From Corynebacterium kroppenstedtii DSM 44385 (GTDB lineage: Bacteria > Actinomycetota > Actinomycetes > Mycobacteriales > Mycobacteriaceae), in contig NC_012704.1 in assembly GCF_000023145.1 (NCBI RefSeq), positions 744,001-808,000 on the forward strand: 64,000 nt of DNA. The letters run 5' to 3'. The position numbers were made by a program, and so were the translations under genes. Shown piece by piece: positions 43,732-52,387 of the stretch (position 1 is the first letter of the stretch; every line of letters begins with the position of its first letter). Below the pieces are notes generated by a model. The model was not told the DNA's origin and did not search any database. It saw only the letters and a program-made list of their open reading frames with translations.

Positions 43732-44442
43732 CTAACCCCAACCATTCTCCTCTGTCTGGGTGTTTGAGGAATTGCCGTCGGTTCGTTGTGGCTGGCTGTA
43801 TCCGTTAGCTACACCAGGATTTTGATAGTTGGTGGGGTTAGGTTGTTGGCCTCCTCGTTGTTGTGGAGCGCTGAATTGCGACTGTGGGGCTTGGTTCTGT
43901 GGGGTGTAACCGATGTACTGGTTGAATCCGTTGGAGAAGTTAGTCACTTCTGTGTGTGCCAGGGCGGAAAGGTCGACTTCGTCCTGGCCACCAAAGTTAT
44001 CGGCAATCACCAGCCTCGATCGGTATGAGTTGGCAGCCAGACCGATGGTGAGCAGCATGCAAATCAGTGACACGATCAGAATGAGTGGGCTGATCGTTCC
44101 GTTGGGATGTTCACTGTAGTATTCGTCGATTCCTGGTTTCTTCGCATGGAAAGAGCTGATAAACCAAGTCAGACTGAGAACAAAAAGGAACGCCGAAGTA
44201 ATTAAATAGGTGAGATTAAACGTTTTCTTCGTCTCGGTATGAGATACTGAGCCCAACTCGATGTTATTGAGCCGATTACCGATGGGGACTAAACCGAACA
44301 ATAGACGTGGCCGGTTAATAGCAATGCGCTGATCGGTAACCGCTAACGTGGTTTTCTGCCAGAAGGTAACCAGTCTTGATGGGGCCTTAGCAAGGTGAAC
44401 GCCGTTTTCGTTGGGGCGCAAAGAAACGTTGAGATCAGACAT
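43732..44442 (-). CDS. Membrane protein with PH-like N-terminus, unknown function
   Basis: This 236-residue protein begins with a small beta domain (TFWQKTTLAVTDQRIAINRPRLLFGLVPIGNRLNNIELGSVSHTET) that resembles bacterial PH-like domains, where a TDQR segment is typical. Two membrane helices follow at about residues 78-98 and 118-136. The region YRSRLVIADNFGGQDEVDLSALAHTEVTNFSNGFNQYI and a Gln/Pro/Asn-rich tail ending ENGWG come last. No firm family is assigned. It lies 81 bp upstream of the small lipoprotein gene on the same strand, and the pair may be one unit. Confidence 0.65.
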   Translation of the reverse strand: MSDLNVSLRPNENGVHLAKAPSRLVTFWQKTTLAVTDQRIAINRPRLLFGLVPIGNRLNNIELGSVSHTETKKTFNLTYLITSAFLFVLSLTWFISSFHAKKPGIDEYYSEHPNGTISPLILIVSLICMLLTIGLAANSYRSRLVIADNFGGQDEVDLSALAHTEVTNFSNGFNQYIGYTPQNQAPQSQFSAPQQRGGQQPNPTNYQNPGVANGYSQPQRTDGNSSNTQTEENGWG

Positions 44443-44653
44443 ATTCTATTTTTTTCATTTTCGCTAACTTCGGTCTATGGCCTTAGGGTACGGTACCCGC
44501 ATTATGGTGAGCGTCGTATGGATGAATGAGGCGGGGGCATCATGGAACCGTGCTTAGCGGTTCCGTCCGCATAAGCGCAGTTCAATCCACTGATTTGCCT
44601 CTGCTGTGGTCTCTCTGTACAGTTCTATCTCGTTGCGGGCATCATCCGCAGAA

Positions 44654-44726
44654 TCCCCCATAGCTCAATTGGCAGAGCATTCGACTGTTAATCGAAGGGT
44701 TACTGGTTCGAGTCCAGTTGGGGGAG
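44654..44726 (+). tRNA. tRNA-Asn (GTT)
   Basis: The cloverleaf is complete: acceptor TCCCCCA/TGGGGGA with discriminator G, D arm AGCTCAATTGGCAGAGC, and anticodon stem TTCGA/TCGAA with GTT at 44687-44689. The T arm has GGTTCGAGTCC. CCA is not encoded. Confidence 0.96.
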
Positions 44727-44737
44727 CTTTTTCATAT

Positions 44738-44776
44738 CCACGGGCCTATCGTGCAAAGGCCCGTGGTTTTATTTTT
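44738..44776 (+). terminator. Intrinsic terminator after tRNA-Asn
   Basis: A 10-bp stem CCACGGGCCT/AGGCCCGTGG is followed by TTTTATTTTT. Confidence 0.92.
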
Positions 44777-44874
44777 ACCCTCTGTACCTGGCTGGTTAAC
44801 CGTGTCTCTCACGCTGTGTAGAAACCGGGTGAAGCAATAGCGGTATTCTCCCGATCGTTTGCTATCATCCTCAC

Positions 44875-44948
44875 GGGGCTATAGCTCAGTAGGTTAGAGC
44901 CACGGACTCATAATCCGTTGGTCGCGGGTTCGAGCCCCGCTGGCCCCA
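44875..44948 (+). tRNA. tRNA with CAU anticodon (elongator Met or Ile2)
   Basis: Acceptor GGGGCTA/TGGCCCC with discriminator A, D arm AGCTCAGTAGGTTAGAGC, anticodon stem ACGGA/TCCGT with CAT at 44909-44911, and T arm GCGGGTTCGAGCCCCGC. I cannot decide from sequence alone whether it is elongator Met or the lysidine-modified Ile2. It is not an initiator, since the three G:C pairs below the anticodon loop are absent. Confidence 0.92.
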
Positions 44949-44952
44949 CATC

Positions 44953-44985
44953 ATCCCTTGTCTATTCTCATAGGCAAGGGATTTT
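44953..44985 (+). terminator. Intrinsic terminator after the CAU tRNA
   Basis: An 8-bp stem ATCCCTTG/CAAGGGAT is followed by a short T run. Confidence 0.8.
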
Positions 44986-45017
44986 TAGCTTCACATGGTT
45001 CAGATTGGTGAATAACC

Positions 45018-45776
45018 ATGGACATTATCTCCGTCTATCGCATTATCGACTTAACCGGTGTCTTCATCAACGGTATCCTGGGAGGCGCAATCGCGCGTCG
45101 TCGAAAATTCGACGCTATCGGGTTCGGCCTTCTCGCGATCTTGTCCGGCCTCGGCGGCGGTTTACTCCGAGATACGCTCCTTCAAAACGGACTCCCCGCC
45201 GCGTTAAAAGAGCCGATTTACCTCGGCGTCGCATTATCGGGCGGACTCGTCGCCATGACAGTGTCGCTAGAGCGAGAACAATGGAACAAGCTCCTCAAAA
45301 TCGGTGACGGCATCGTCCTCGGAGTCTGGGCAGTAACCGGGACAATTAAAGCCCTCAACGCTGGTTTGTTATGGCCCTCCGCGATGCTCCTTGGCATGAT
45401 TACCGCCGTCGGCGGCGGAATGATCCGCGATATCACCATCGGCGTTGTCCCCGCGATTTTCGGTGGCAACACCCTGTATGCCACGTCGGCACTTCTTGGT
45501 AGCGGGATGATGGTGCTCTTCAACAGTTTCCAGCTTCAAACCGTGGGCATGGTGGTCTCAGCGTCGTTCGCATCCATCTTGTCCATCGTCGCCTATTTCA
45601 AAGGGTGGGGGCTACCCAATAACCCCGATTGGGCACCAGTCACCATGACAGCAGGTCAACTCCGACGGCTCATGCTCACGCGCGCTATGGTTGAACCTGA
45701 TGAACGATTGGCCCGTAAACAACGCCGCAAGCTCCGTCGACGGAAAGATGACGGGGGATCCCACTCGAGTATTTGA
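45018..45776 (+). CDS. TRIC-type cation channel family protein (UPF0126)
   Basis: The protein has the trimeric intracellular cation channel fold, a seven-helix membrane protein that conducts monovalent cations in characterised prokaryotic members. The two inverted repeats are visible as the glycine motifs SGLGGGLLRDTLL (about 44-56) and ITAVGGGMIRDITIG (about 127-141), both with the GGG-x2-RD signature. The 252 residues include a basic C-terminal tail (ARKQRRKLRRRKDDGG), and the DNA of that tail also encodes the start of the next protein. It lies behind the CAU tRNA terminator and so has its own promoter. Confidence 0.88.
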   Translation: MDIISVYRIIDLTGVFINGILGGAIARRRKFDAIGFGLLAILSGLGGGLLRDTLLQNGLPAALKEPIYLGVALSGGLVAMTVSLEREQWNKLLKIGDGIVLGVWAVTGTIKALNAGLLWPSAMLLGMITAVGGGMIRDITIGVVPAIFGGNTLYATSALLGSGMMVLFNSFQLQTVGMVVSASFASILSIVAYFKGWGLPNNPDWAPVTMTAGQLRRLMLTRAMVEPDERLARKQRRKLRRRKDDGGSHSSI

Positions 45777-46494
45777 GCTCGCCAGCGTCACCAAACTCCT
45801 GACTTCCCGCGCTGTGCTGGTCGCCGTGGAGGAGGGAGTCTGCGACCTGACAACACCCGTAGGTCCAGCGACGGTGGCACATCTGCTTGCCCACGCTAGC
45901 GGCGTCGGTTTCGCCACGACCGAACCTGAAAAGGCTCCGGAAACTCGACGTATCTATTCCTCAGCGGGCTACGAGATCCTGGCGGACTACATCGAAAAAG
46001 AAACCGAGATCCCGTTCCCGGATTATCTGCAAGAAGCGGTATGCCAGCCTCTGGGAATGACTGACACTGAACTTTATGGATCGGCAGGCCACGGTGCGCG
46101 ATCCACACTGCGCGACATGGACTTGTTCGCCCAGGAAATGATGAACCCGGAATTGGTGTCGGACCCCCACTATGAAGTGTGGTACCCGGATCTGGCCGGC
46201 GTTGTTCCCGGCTACGGGATGTTCAAACCGTGCCCGTGGGCTCTGGGGCCTGAAGTGAAGGGGAAGAAGGGACTCCCGCGTGAACGCGGAGGATCGGGCC
46301 GTCAACACTGGACCGGCACAGTATTGCCCTCACATACCGTTGGGCATTTTGGGCAAAGCGGAACGTTCCTCTGGACCGTCCCGGGTGAGCACTACGCCGT
46401 GGTCCTCACCGACAGGGACTTCGGCGACTGGGCCAAGCCATTGTGGAGCACATGGAATGATGCACGGGCCCGAGAATTGGGATACAGCGCTTAA
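45691..46494 (+). CDS. Serine hydrolase (beta-lactamase/penicillin-binding family)
   Basis: This 267-residue serine hydrolase of the beta-lactamase-related family has the catalytic S-x-x-K in ELASVTKLLTSRAVL near residue 31. The YSSAGYEILADYIE segment near 90 stands where YxN is usual, and HTVGHFGQSGTF near 212 is the KTG-like third motif. The family N-terminus (DWPVNNAASSVDG ... GDPTRVF) is present only if translation begins at ATG 45691, which overlaps the TRIC gene by 86 bp in another frame. A later ATG at 45748 would cut this off. No signal peptide is seen. Substrate unknown. Confidence 0.8.
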   Translation: MNLMNDWPVNNAASSVDGKMTGDPTRVFELASVTKLLTSRAVLVAVEEGVCDLTTPVGPATVAHLLAHASGVGFATTEPEKAPETRRIYSSAGYEILADYIEKETEIPFPDYLQEAVCQPLGMTDTELYGSAGHGARSTLRDMDLFAQEMMNPELVSDPHYEVWYPDLAGVVPGYGMFKPCPWALGPEVKGKKGLPRERGGSGRQHWTGTVLPSHTVGHFGQSGTFLWTVPGEHYAVVLTDRDFGDWAKPLWSTWNDARARELGYSA

Positions 46495-46761
46495 TTCATG
46501 GGCCATGAGCGGGTCGTTAGCGGGGGGGAGGGGGAGACATAAACGAGGACTCCGCCGGCCGGTACCGTCAGTCACACTAGTTAACTTGTGCAACATGCGT
46601 TATGACCTGCACTTATGTCGCAAACCCACTCGGGGGATAAAGCGCTACTTGAGGTTGCGACGTCGGGAATGTGTTCCGGAATATGGGAGAAAGCAAGCCG
46701 TCGGAGCTGGAGGGGAAGCCAGCTCACCGCGCTTCTTGGTGACAACCTAAGGAGAACGGTG

Positions 46762-47106
46762 ATGATTTACGTCGACAACGGTGGGGCCGAATTGGTGCGC
46801 CAACTTTTGCGTACCGGAGAGCCCTTTTGCGTTATTGAATACGGAAAAAGCATGTGGAGGTTTACGCCGAGCCTAGGGCTGCATGTTGCAGATATTGATG
46901 ATTTAGGAAACGTCGTCCTGACGGAGCATCGGCTTCGCGCGATTCTTGCCGAGACAACAACTCGTCAGGAGATCGACGCTGCCATTCGCAGCGCATTAGG
47001 TGAAGCCTGGGATTACGCTCCAGAGCTAGTGCCCGCCGCCGACGATGAAGCGGCGAACGTGGATTTGGACCGCGACTACGACGCGACGCTCGTGCGTCAA
47101 ACATGA
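46762..47106 (+). CDS. Conserved-looking hypothetical protein
   Basis: This 114-residue soluble protein is not recognised. The ATG at 46762 (or the GTG just before it) has AGGAG 8-12 nt upstream. The sequence starts MIYVDNGGAELVRQLLRTGEPF, continues with an alpha/beta-like segment (VIEYGKSMWRFTPSLGLHVADIDD) and a helix (EIDAAIRSALGEAWDYAPELV), and ends in an acidic tail. It stands alone between the serine hydrolase and the convergent acyl carrier protein gene. About 265 bp upstream is free of genes. Confidence 0.6.
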   Translation: MIYVDNGGAELVRQLLRTGEPFCVIEYGKSMWRFTPSLGLHVADIDDLGNVVLTEHRLRAILAETTTRQEIDAAIRSALGEAWDYAPELVPAADDEAANVDLDRDYDATLVRQT

Positions 47107-47152
47107 ACACCCGCTGACACCGCGTCGTTGAGCACGCATGACACAGCGACGG

Positions 47153-47380
47153 TTAGGAATCCTGCTCCATGAAGTCGACCATGTCCCTAATCGACGTGAA
47201 CGAATCGATCTGTTCCTGGTCCACGCGGCGCCCCGAGTGTTCCTCGATGCCCACGCCGATATCGATTACTGATAGTGAATCCAGGCCAAGGCTATCCACG
47301 GTGGAGTCAAGGGTGATGTCGTCCGGGTCAACGTGTCCATATTTCGCCACAATGCTTTTGACCTCATGAAAAACGTTCAC
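47153..47380 (-). CDS. acpM: Acyl carrier protein
   Basis: This small acidic acyl carrier protein of 75 residues would carry acyl chains on a phosphopantetheine arm. The attachment site is Ser35 in the motif LGLDSLSVID, and the helix-II sequence SVIDIGVGIEEHSGRRVDQ is typical. The GTG start has TAGCCT 6 nt upstream. It lies downstream of aceE on the same strand, a pairing also found in C. glutamicum. Whether it serves a fatty acid synthase or another acyl pathway cannot be told here. The symbol follows that naming and is tentative. Confidence 0.88.
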   Translation of the reverse strand: MNVFHEVKSIVAKYGHVDPDDITLDSTVDSLGLDSLSVIDIGVGIEEHSGRRVDQEQIDSFTSIRDMVDFMEQDS

Positions 47381-47386
47381 GGGGCC

Positions 47387-47392
47387 AGGCTA
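47387..47392 (-). promoter_or_regulatory. Candidate leaderless -10 box of the acyl carrier protein gene
   Basis: TAGCCT on the minus strand lies 6 nt before the GTG at 47380. Confidence 0.4.
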
Positions 47393-47492
47393 CCAGGCGC
47401 GAAGCCTGGCGCTGTTCCCCGTGGACTGTCGACAACGTGTGTCGCGGGTCAGCCCCGTGGGCCGGCCCCGTAATCAGAGCCGACCCGAGGTG

Positions 47493-50213
47493 TTATGCCT
47501 TAGTGGGGTCGTCGATGTGGAAGTCCTTCGCGGCTTGATCAGCCACCGAGACGTCGATCTTCCCTTCCCGGGCTAACCCAGCTAAGACAGCGACGACGAT
47601 TGACTCTGCGTCGGTGTTGAAATACCGGCGGGCAGCGGCACGAGTGTCGGAGAACCCGAAGCCATCGCAGCCGAGCACAGTGTAATCACCGGGCACCCAC
47701 TTGCGGATTGTTTCACCGATCGTCGTATCAAAATCAGACGCAGCAACAAACGGACCGTGTGCCCCGCTCAGCTGCTTCTCCAGGAACGCTGTGCCGACAT
47801 CCTTCGACGGGTGACGCAACTGCTCGCGATCATGGCGGACACCATCGCGAGCCAATTCCGTCCATGACGTCACCGAGTAGATGGCTGCATCGACGTCGAA
47901 CTTGTCGGCAAGGATATCGCGGGCCTTCAGAGCAGCCTGCATACCGATGCCCGACGCCATGATGGTCGCATCCTTACCATCCTGGTACTGGTAAATGCCC
48001 TTGTGAACGCCCTCGACGTCGAGGTTCTCCGGCTCAGCCGGCTGGTGGATGGGCTCGTTGTAGCAGGTGAGGTAGTAGATGACGTTTTCACCCGGGCAAT
48101 CCCCGTACATGCGTTCAATTCCGCGAGGAATAATGTGCGCCAACTCGTAGGAGAACGCGCAGTCGTAGGAGACAACGGACGGGTTGGTCGTCGCCAGCGT
48201 CAAACTGTTGCCGTCCATGTGCTGGAGGCCTTCGCCGGTCAAGGTGGTCCGTCCGGCTGTGGCTCCGATGAGGAATCCACGTGCCATTTGGTCGCCGGCT
48301 GCCCAAATCGAATCGCCAGTGCGTTGGAACCCAAACATGGAGTAGAAGATATACAGCGGAATCATCGGTTCGCCATGGGTGGCATACGACGTACCAGCCG
48401 CCTGGAACTCCGCCACCGATCCGGCCTCGTCAATGCCCTCATGCATCATCTGTCCGTCGGTCGCCTCGGTGTAAGACAGCATCAGGTCATGATCCACAGC
48501 CGTGTACCGCTGACCGTGCGGGTTGTAAATCTTGTTCGTCGGGAACCAGGAATCCAAACCGAATGTACGAGCCTCATCCGGAACAATCGGCACCACGCGG
48601 CGCTTGATTTCCTTGTCACGCATCAGTGCTTTCATGATGCGGACAATGGCCATCGTGGTAGCCACTTCCTGCTTGCCGGAATCCTTACGCATCTGCTTGA
48701 GCTTGTCCACGCCAGGAACCGAGAGAGGCGTGAACGTGTTGCGTCGCTCCGGCAAGAAACCGCCCAGCTCTTTCCTGCGCTCCAGCATGTACTTGATCTC
48801 GGGGGCGTCGGGACCGGGGTTGTAGTACGGAGGCAGCTTCGGGTCCTTCTCTAATTCCTCATCAGAGATCGGAATGTCCTGCTTCGTCCGGAAGAGCTTG
48901 AGGTCGTCGAGGGTCAGCTTCTTCATCTGGTGGGTGGCGTTGCGGCCCTCGAAGTTGTGGCCCAGGCCGTAGCCCTTAATCGTGTGGGCCAGAATGACGG
49001 TCGGCCGGTCCTTCGTCGCCAAAGCACGCTGGTAGGCGGCGAAAATCTTGCGGTAGTCGTGGCCACCGCGACGAAGGTGCCAAATCTCCTCATCCGACAT
49101 ATTTTCGACGAGCTTCGCGGTGCGGGGATCGCGACCGAAGAAGTGCTCGCGGATGTAGGCACCGTCGTTGGCCTTGAAGGTCTGGAAATCGCCGTCATGC
49201 GTGTTGTTCATGAGGTCGACCAGGGCGCCCTCTTTGTCGGCGGCAAAGAGCTTGTCCCACTCACGTCCCCACACGACCTTGATGACGGACCAGCCGGCAC
49301 CGCGGAAGAAGGACTCCAATTCCTGGATGATCTTCGTGTTACCGCGGACAGGACCGTCGAGACGCTGCAAGTTACAGTTCACAACGAAGGTGAGGTTATC
49401 CAGGTTATTGAGCGACGCGATCTGCAGGAGGCCACGCGATTCTGGCTCATCCATCTCGCCATCGCCGAGGAACGCCCATACGTGCTGCTGTGATGTGTCC
49501 TTAATACCACGGTTAAGGAGGTAGCGGTTGAACCGCGCCTGGAAGATTGCCTCCATGGGGCCGAGGCCCATCGACACCGTGGGGAACTCCCAGAAGTTCG
49601 GCATCCCATGCGGGTGCGGATAAGAAGGAAGGCCACGGTGTTTGCGCGAGACTTCCTGACGGAAACCGTCCATGTCCTCTTCGCTCAAGCGCCCCTCAAG
49701 GAATGCGCGGGCGTACATTCCTGGCGAGGCATGTCCCTGGAAAAATACCTGGTCACCGCCACCCGGATGATCTTTGCCTTTGAAGAAGTGGTTAAACCCG
49801 ACTTCGTAGAGAGGAGCAGCGCCGGCATACGTCGAAATGTGTCCCCCGACTCCAATACCTGGGCGCTGCGCACGGTGAACCATGATCGCCGCATTCCACC
49901 GAATCCACCGGCGATAGCGCTTCTCGATGTCCTCGTCGCCGGGGAACTCGGGCTCCATCGTCGTCGGAATAGTGTTGACATAGTCGGTCGATGTGAGGGA
50001 CGGGAGGGAAACGCGTTTCGCCGTTGCACGCTCAATCATGCGCAACATGATGTAGCGCGCACGATCGCTATCTGCGTTCTCCAACATCCCGTCCAGGGAC
50101 TCGAGCCACTCACGAGTTTCTTCGGGGTCGCTGTCATTGAGGTAGGACGCGACGCCATCACGAATGAGGGCGAAATTGCTGTCTCGCGACGAATCGGGCG
50201 AGGTATCAGTCAT
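47493..50213 (-). CDS. aceE: Pyruvate dehydrogenase E1 component (homodimeric)
   Basis: AceE decarboxylates pyruvate with thiamine diphosphate and passes the acetyl unit to the E2 lipoyl domain. The 906-residue protein has [23 protein letters not shown] near 86, the thiamine-diphosphate motif [16 protein letters not shown] near 227 ending at [17 protein letters not shown], and [15 protein letters not shown] near 375. The ATG at 50213 is preferred over 50261, as AGGAG lies 9 nt upstream and it starts the familiar MTDTSP. In corynebacteria AceE joins OdhA in one supercomplex. It is divergent from the DUF3052 gene. Confidence 0.97.
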   Translation of the reverse strand: MTDTSPDSSRDSNFALIRDGVASYLNDSDPEETREWLESLDGMLENADSDRARYIMLRMIERATAKRVSLPSLTSTDYVNTIPTTMEPEFPGDEDIEKRYRRWIRWNAAIMVHRAQRPGIGVGGHISTYAGAAPLYEVGFNHFFKGKDHPGGGDQVFFQGHASPGMYARAFLEGRLSEEDMDGFRQEVSRKHRGLPSYPHPHGMPNFWEFPTVSMGLGPMEAIFQARFNRYLLNRGIKDTSQQHVWAFLGDGEMDEPESRGLLQIASLNNLDNLTFVVNCNLQRLDGPVRGNTKIIQELESFFRGAGWSVIKVVWGREWDKLFAADKEGALVDLMNNTHDGDFQTFKANDGAYIREHFFGRDPRTAKLVENMSDEEIWHLRRGGHDYRKIFAAYQRALATKDRPTVILAHTIKGYGLGHNFEGRNATHQMKKLTLDDLKLFRTKQDIPISDEELEKDPKLPPYYNPGPDAPEIKYMLERRKELGGFLPERRNTFTPLSVPGVDKLKQMRKDSGKQEVATTMAIVRIMKALMRDKEIKRRVVPIVPDEARTFGLDSWFPTNKIYNPHGQRYTAVDHDLMLSYTEATDGQMMHEGIDEAGSVAEFQAAGTSYATHGEPMIPLYIFYSMFGFQRTGDSIWAAGDQMARGFLIGATAGRTTLTGEGLQHMDGNSLTLATTNPSVVSYDCAFSYELAHIIPRGIERMYGDCPGENVIYYLTCYNEPIHQPAEPENLDVEGVHKGIYQYQDGKDATIMASGIGMQAALKARDILADKFDVDAAIYSVTSWTELARDGVRHDREQLRHPSKDVGTAFLEKQLSGAHGPFVAASDFDTTIGETIRKWVPGDYTVLGCDGFGFSDTRAAARRYFNTDAESIVVAVLAGLAREGKIDVSVADQAAKDFHIDDPTKA

Positions 50214-50464
50214 CGACGTGTACTCCTGAACTTGTGGAATGTGGCCAAAACTCTTGGACAATGGCCGATATCTTTATCTGAATCGATTCTACGCAGCGGC
50301 ACTCTTTCCAGCAGAAACCAATCAATTTGGGTGGGGGTGACAGCATTATTGACGCCAGGGGTGTCATTCTGGGGGACGTCGTGGGAGAGTCGAGGAGATA
50401 ATTTCACGTAAAAACGGTAACCTCGCTAATAATTCAATCCATATTGTCAAGGAGGCACCAAACC

Positions 50465-50887
50465 GTGGGCGAGGCGGCCACGCGCGACAAAGACTTTGCT
50501 GATCGCATGGGCGTGACAAAAGGAAATATCATCCTGGAACTCGGGTGGGATGACGACTGCGATTCCGCAGTAAGCGAATCGCTTGAAGATGTCATAGACG
50601 AACCTCTCTTGGATGACCCCGACACCGACGAAATCGTCGACGTCGTCTTGTTATGGTGGCGAGACGACGACGGAGACCTCGTTGATGGACTCGTAGATGC
50701 CACACGTGCACTAGCGGAAGACGGCCAAATCTGGTTGGTGACCCCAGGGGCAGGGCAAGCAGGCACCGTTCCGCCGGGGGATATCGCTGAAAACGCTCAG
50801 CTGGCCGGGCTGGTGCAGACCTCCGCATTGCGGCTGGGGGACTGGCAAGGTTCCTGCCTAGTTCAGCGTGGGACGCGTCGGAACTAA
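50465..50887 (+). CDS. DUF3052 protein
   Basis: This 140-residue soluble protein belongs to the actinobacterial DUF3052 family (Rv2239c type), which lies next to aceE in mycobacteria and corynebacteria. Recognisable parts are FADRMGVTKGNIILELGWDDDCD at the N-terminus, VVLLWWRDDDGDLVDGLVDA near 65, and the C-terminal LQTSALRLGDWQGSCLVQR-like end. No function is established. A GTG start with AAGGAGG 8 nt upstream fixes the N-terminus. It is divergent from aceE, with about 250 bp between the starts. Confidence 0.9.
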   Translation: MGEAATRDKDFADRMGVTKGNIILELGWDDDCDSAVSESLEDVIDEPLLDDPDTDEIVDVVLLWWRDDDGDLVDGLVDATRALAEDGQIWLVTPGAGQAGTVPPGDIAENAQLAGLVQTSALRLGDWQGSCLVQRGTRRN

Positions 50888-51087
50888 AGCCGGACTTAAC
50901 GCGGGTATTAAAGCTATAGCGGGCGCAGGCCTTAGGTGGTTTGGGCCGGTGGCGGTTTACTGTGCTCGATTCCTGTTTTGGCCGGTGTGGAAAGCCCGGT
51001 TTTCAGCGGTTTTCTCTTTCCAACGTGGCATATGCTAGCTTTGTCTACGGCCTGAGAGCAGCACAGCCTTGAGCCATGAACAATTAA

Positions 51088-51160
51088 GCGCCTTTAGCTC
51101 AGCTGGAAGAGCAGCTGGTTTACACCCAGCAGGTCGGCGGTTCGAACCCGTCAGGGCGCA
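51088..51160 (+). tRNA. tRNA-Val (TAC)
   Basis: Acceptor GCGCCTT/AGGGCGC with discriminator A, D arm AGCTCAGCTGGAAGAGC, anticodon stem GCTGG/CCAGC with TAC at 51121-51123, and T-loop GTTCGAAC. CCA is not encoded. Confidence 0.95.
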
Positions 51161-51172
51161 CAACAAAAGAAC

Positions 51173-51204
51173 AACCTCTATTCGCACAGCGGATAGAGGT
51201 TTTT
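51173..51204 (+). terminator. Intrinsic terminator after tRNA-Val
   Basis: A 9-bp stem AACCTCTAT/ATAGAGGTT is followed by T residues. A second GC-rich inverted repeat (ACCCC...GGGGT) lies at 51214-51240. Confidence 0.82.
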
Positions 51205-51359
51205 GTCATATAGACCCCGCTTTTACCCTCAGGCTGGGGTAGGGGAAATGGCTGATACACGTACCGGACTCTATGTCGCTGTGGCCATCTGGGTACACTG
51301 CTTGTGGCCAACTGCCGTCCATTGCTCACGCGCTGACTGTTTATAAAGGGGTATTCTCC

Positions 51360-52355
51360 ATGAATCACGAGCCCGGTCGACGTTTGGAGAATTCGACTTC
51401 AGGAACCGATGGCGAATGGGGATCCTTTTATCCCCCTCAAAATAACGAGTCTAAGCCTCCGAAAAAACGGAACCTTATGCCCATTAGCATAACAGTCGTC
51501 ATAACTGTTGCCCTCGTTATTGGGGCTTCAATTATTTGGGTTGCGTTGAAGAATGCCGACAAGAATAGCGGACAAGACGAATCTGTCGCAGTGGCCAGCA
51601 GTGGAACGTTGGAAAGCCAGTCAGAGGCACCGCAGCACGGGACCGCCAACCCCTCATCGCCGGCCGCGTCTGATGGCGACAAAAAAGCTTCGACTGATCG
51701 TTGCGATGAATCCTACCTGCGGAAAAATATCTCGGAGATGACGGGCGAACATGAAGTGGTGTATTGCTCGGGCGATTGGTTGCTGTTCGGTGCGCCTCGA
51801 AGTGACGGGTTAAATCACTATCACTGGTCGAATGGTCACTGGTCCAAGTATGAACGAGACGGAGTTTCCGGGATTAGTGGGTACGGCTGTTATCTCAGTT
51901 CACGGCTAGACGCTGATCATGTGCCATCGGAGATACGATCGAAATTCACCGAATGTGGTCCCGATGACACCTCGAAGAGCAATGAGTCATCGTCGTCTAG
52001 CAACACGGATTCCAATGGCTATATTTCGTCGGTCACTGTTTCTGGCCGGACTGTGCGTGCCTCGTCGCCGGCATGTGACGGAAGAAATATCGTTATCAAG
52101 GATTCAATCGTCGATACGAACAAAGACGCTACAGCCGGAAATATTTCACGAGTACTCGTGGCCAACCCTGGTTCTGAATTTATGACGCCGGGACATTGCT
52201 CGTCATTACGTGGACAGCTCAATGGCGATGACATTTATCCCGTCTATGAAGATTTCGGTTCCGACAGAAGCGCCATGTGCCAAGAAGCGGGGTCGAGAAG
52301 TAACTGGTATCCACGAACCCTCAATGATCGTGGTGACTTTAGCTCCCCGTGCTAG
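51360..52355 (+). CDS. Membrane-anchored eight-cysteine surface protein, copy 1
   Basis: This 331-residue type II-like membrane protein is of unknown function. A 37-residue polar cytoplasmic start is followed by one membrane helix (MPISITVVITVALVIGASIIW). A Ser/Ala-rich linker then leads to an ectodomain with eight cysteines in two four-cysteine modules (DRC, VVYC, GYGC, FTEC; then SPAC, GHC, AMC, FSSPC at the very end). The order and spacing match the following gene, including GDW, HW, W..Y before the third cysteine and DIYPVYEDFGSD / RTLN near the end. It lies directly behind tRNA-Val and its terminator. The two genes are 32 bp apart. Confidence 0.72.
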   Translation: MNHEPGRRLENSTSGTDGEWGSFYPPQNNESKPPKKRNLMPISITVVITVALVIGASIIWVALKNADKNSGQDESVAVASSGTLESQSEAPQHGTANPSSPAASDGDKKASTDRCDESYLRKNISEMTGEHEVVYCSGDWLLFGAPRSDGLNHYHWSNGHWSKYERDGVSGISGYGCYLSSRLDADHVPSEIRSKFTECGPDDTSKSNESSSSSNTDSNGYISSVTVSGRTVRASSPACDGRNIVIKDSIVDTNKDATAGNISRVLVANPGSEFMTPGHCSSLRGQLNGDDIYPVYEDFGSDRSAMCQEAGSRSNWYPRTLNDRGDFSSPC

Positions 52356-52387
52356 TCACACTGTGACAGCCCACCAAGGATGAAACG

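Noticed and set aside
44654..44948. tRNA-Asn and CAU tRNA as attachment sites of an integrated element
   Set aside because: No integrase and no direct repeat of a tRNA 3' end were found in the flanks.
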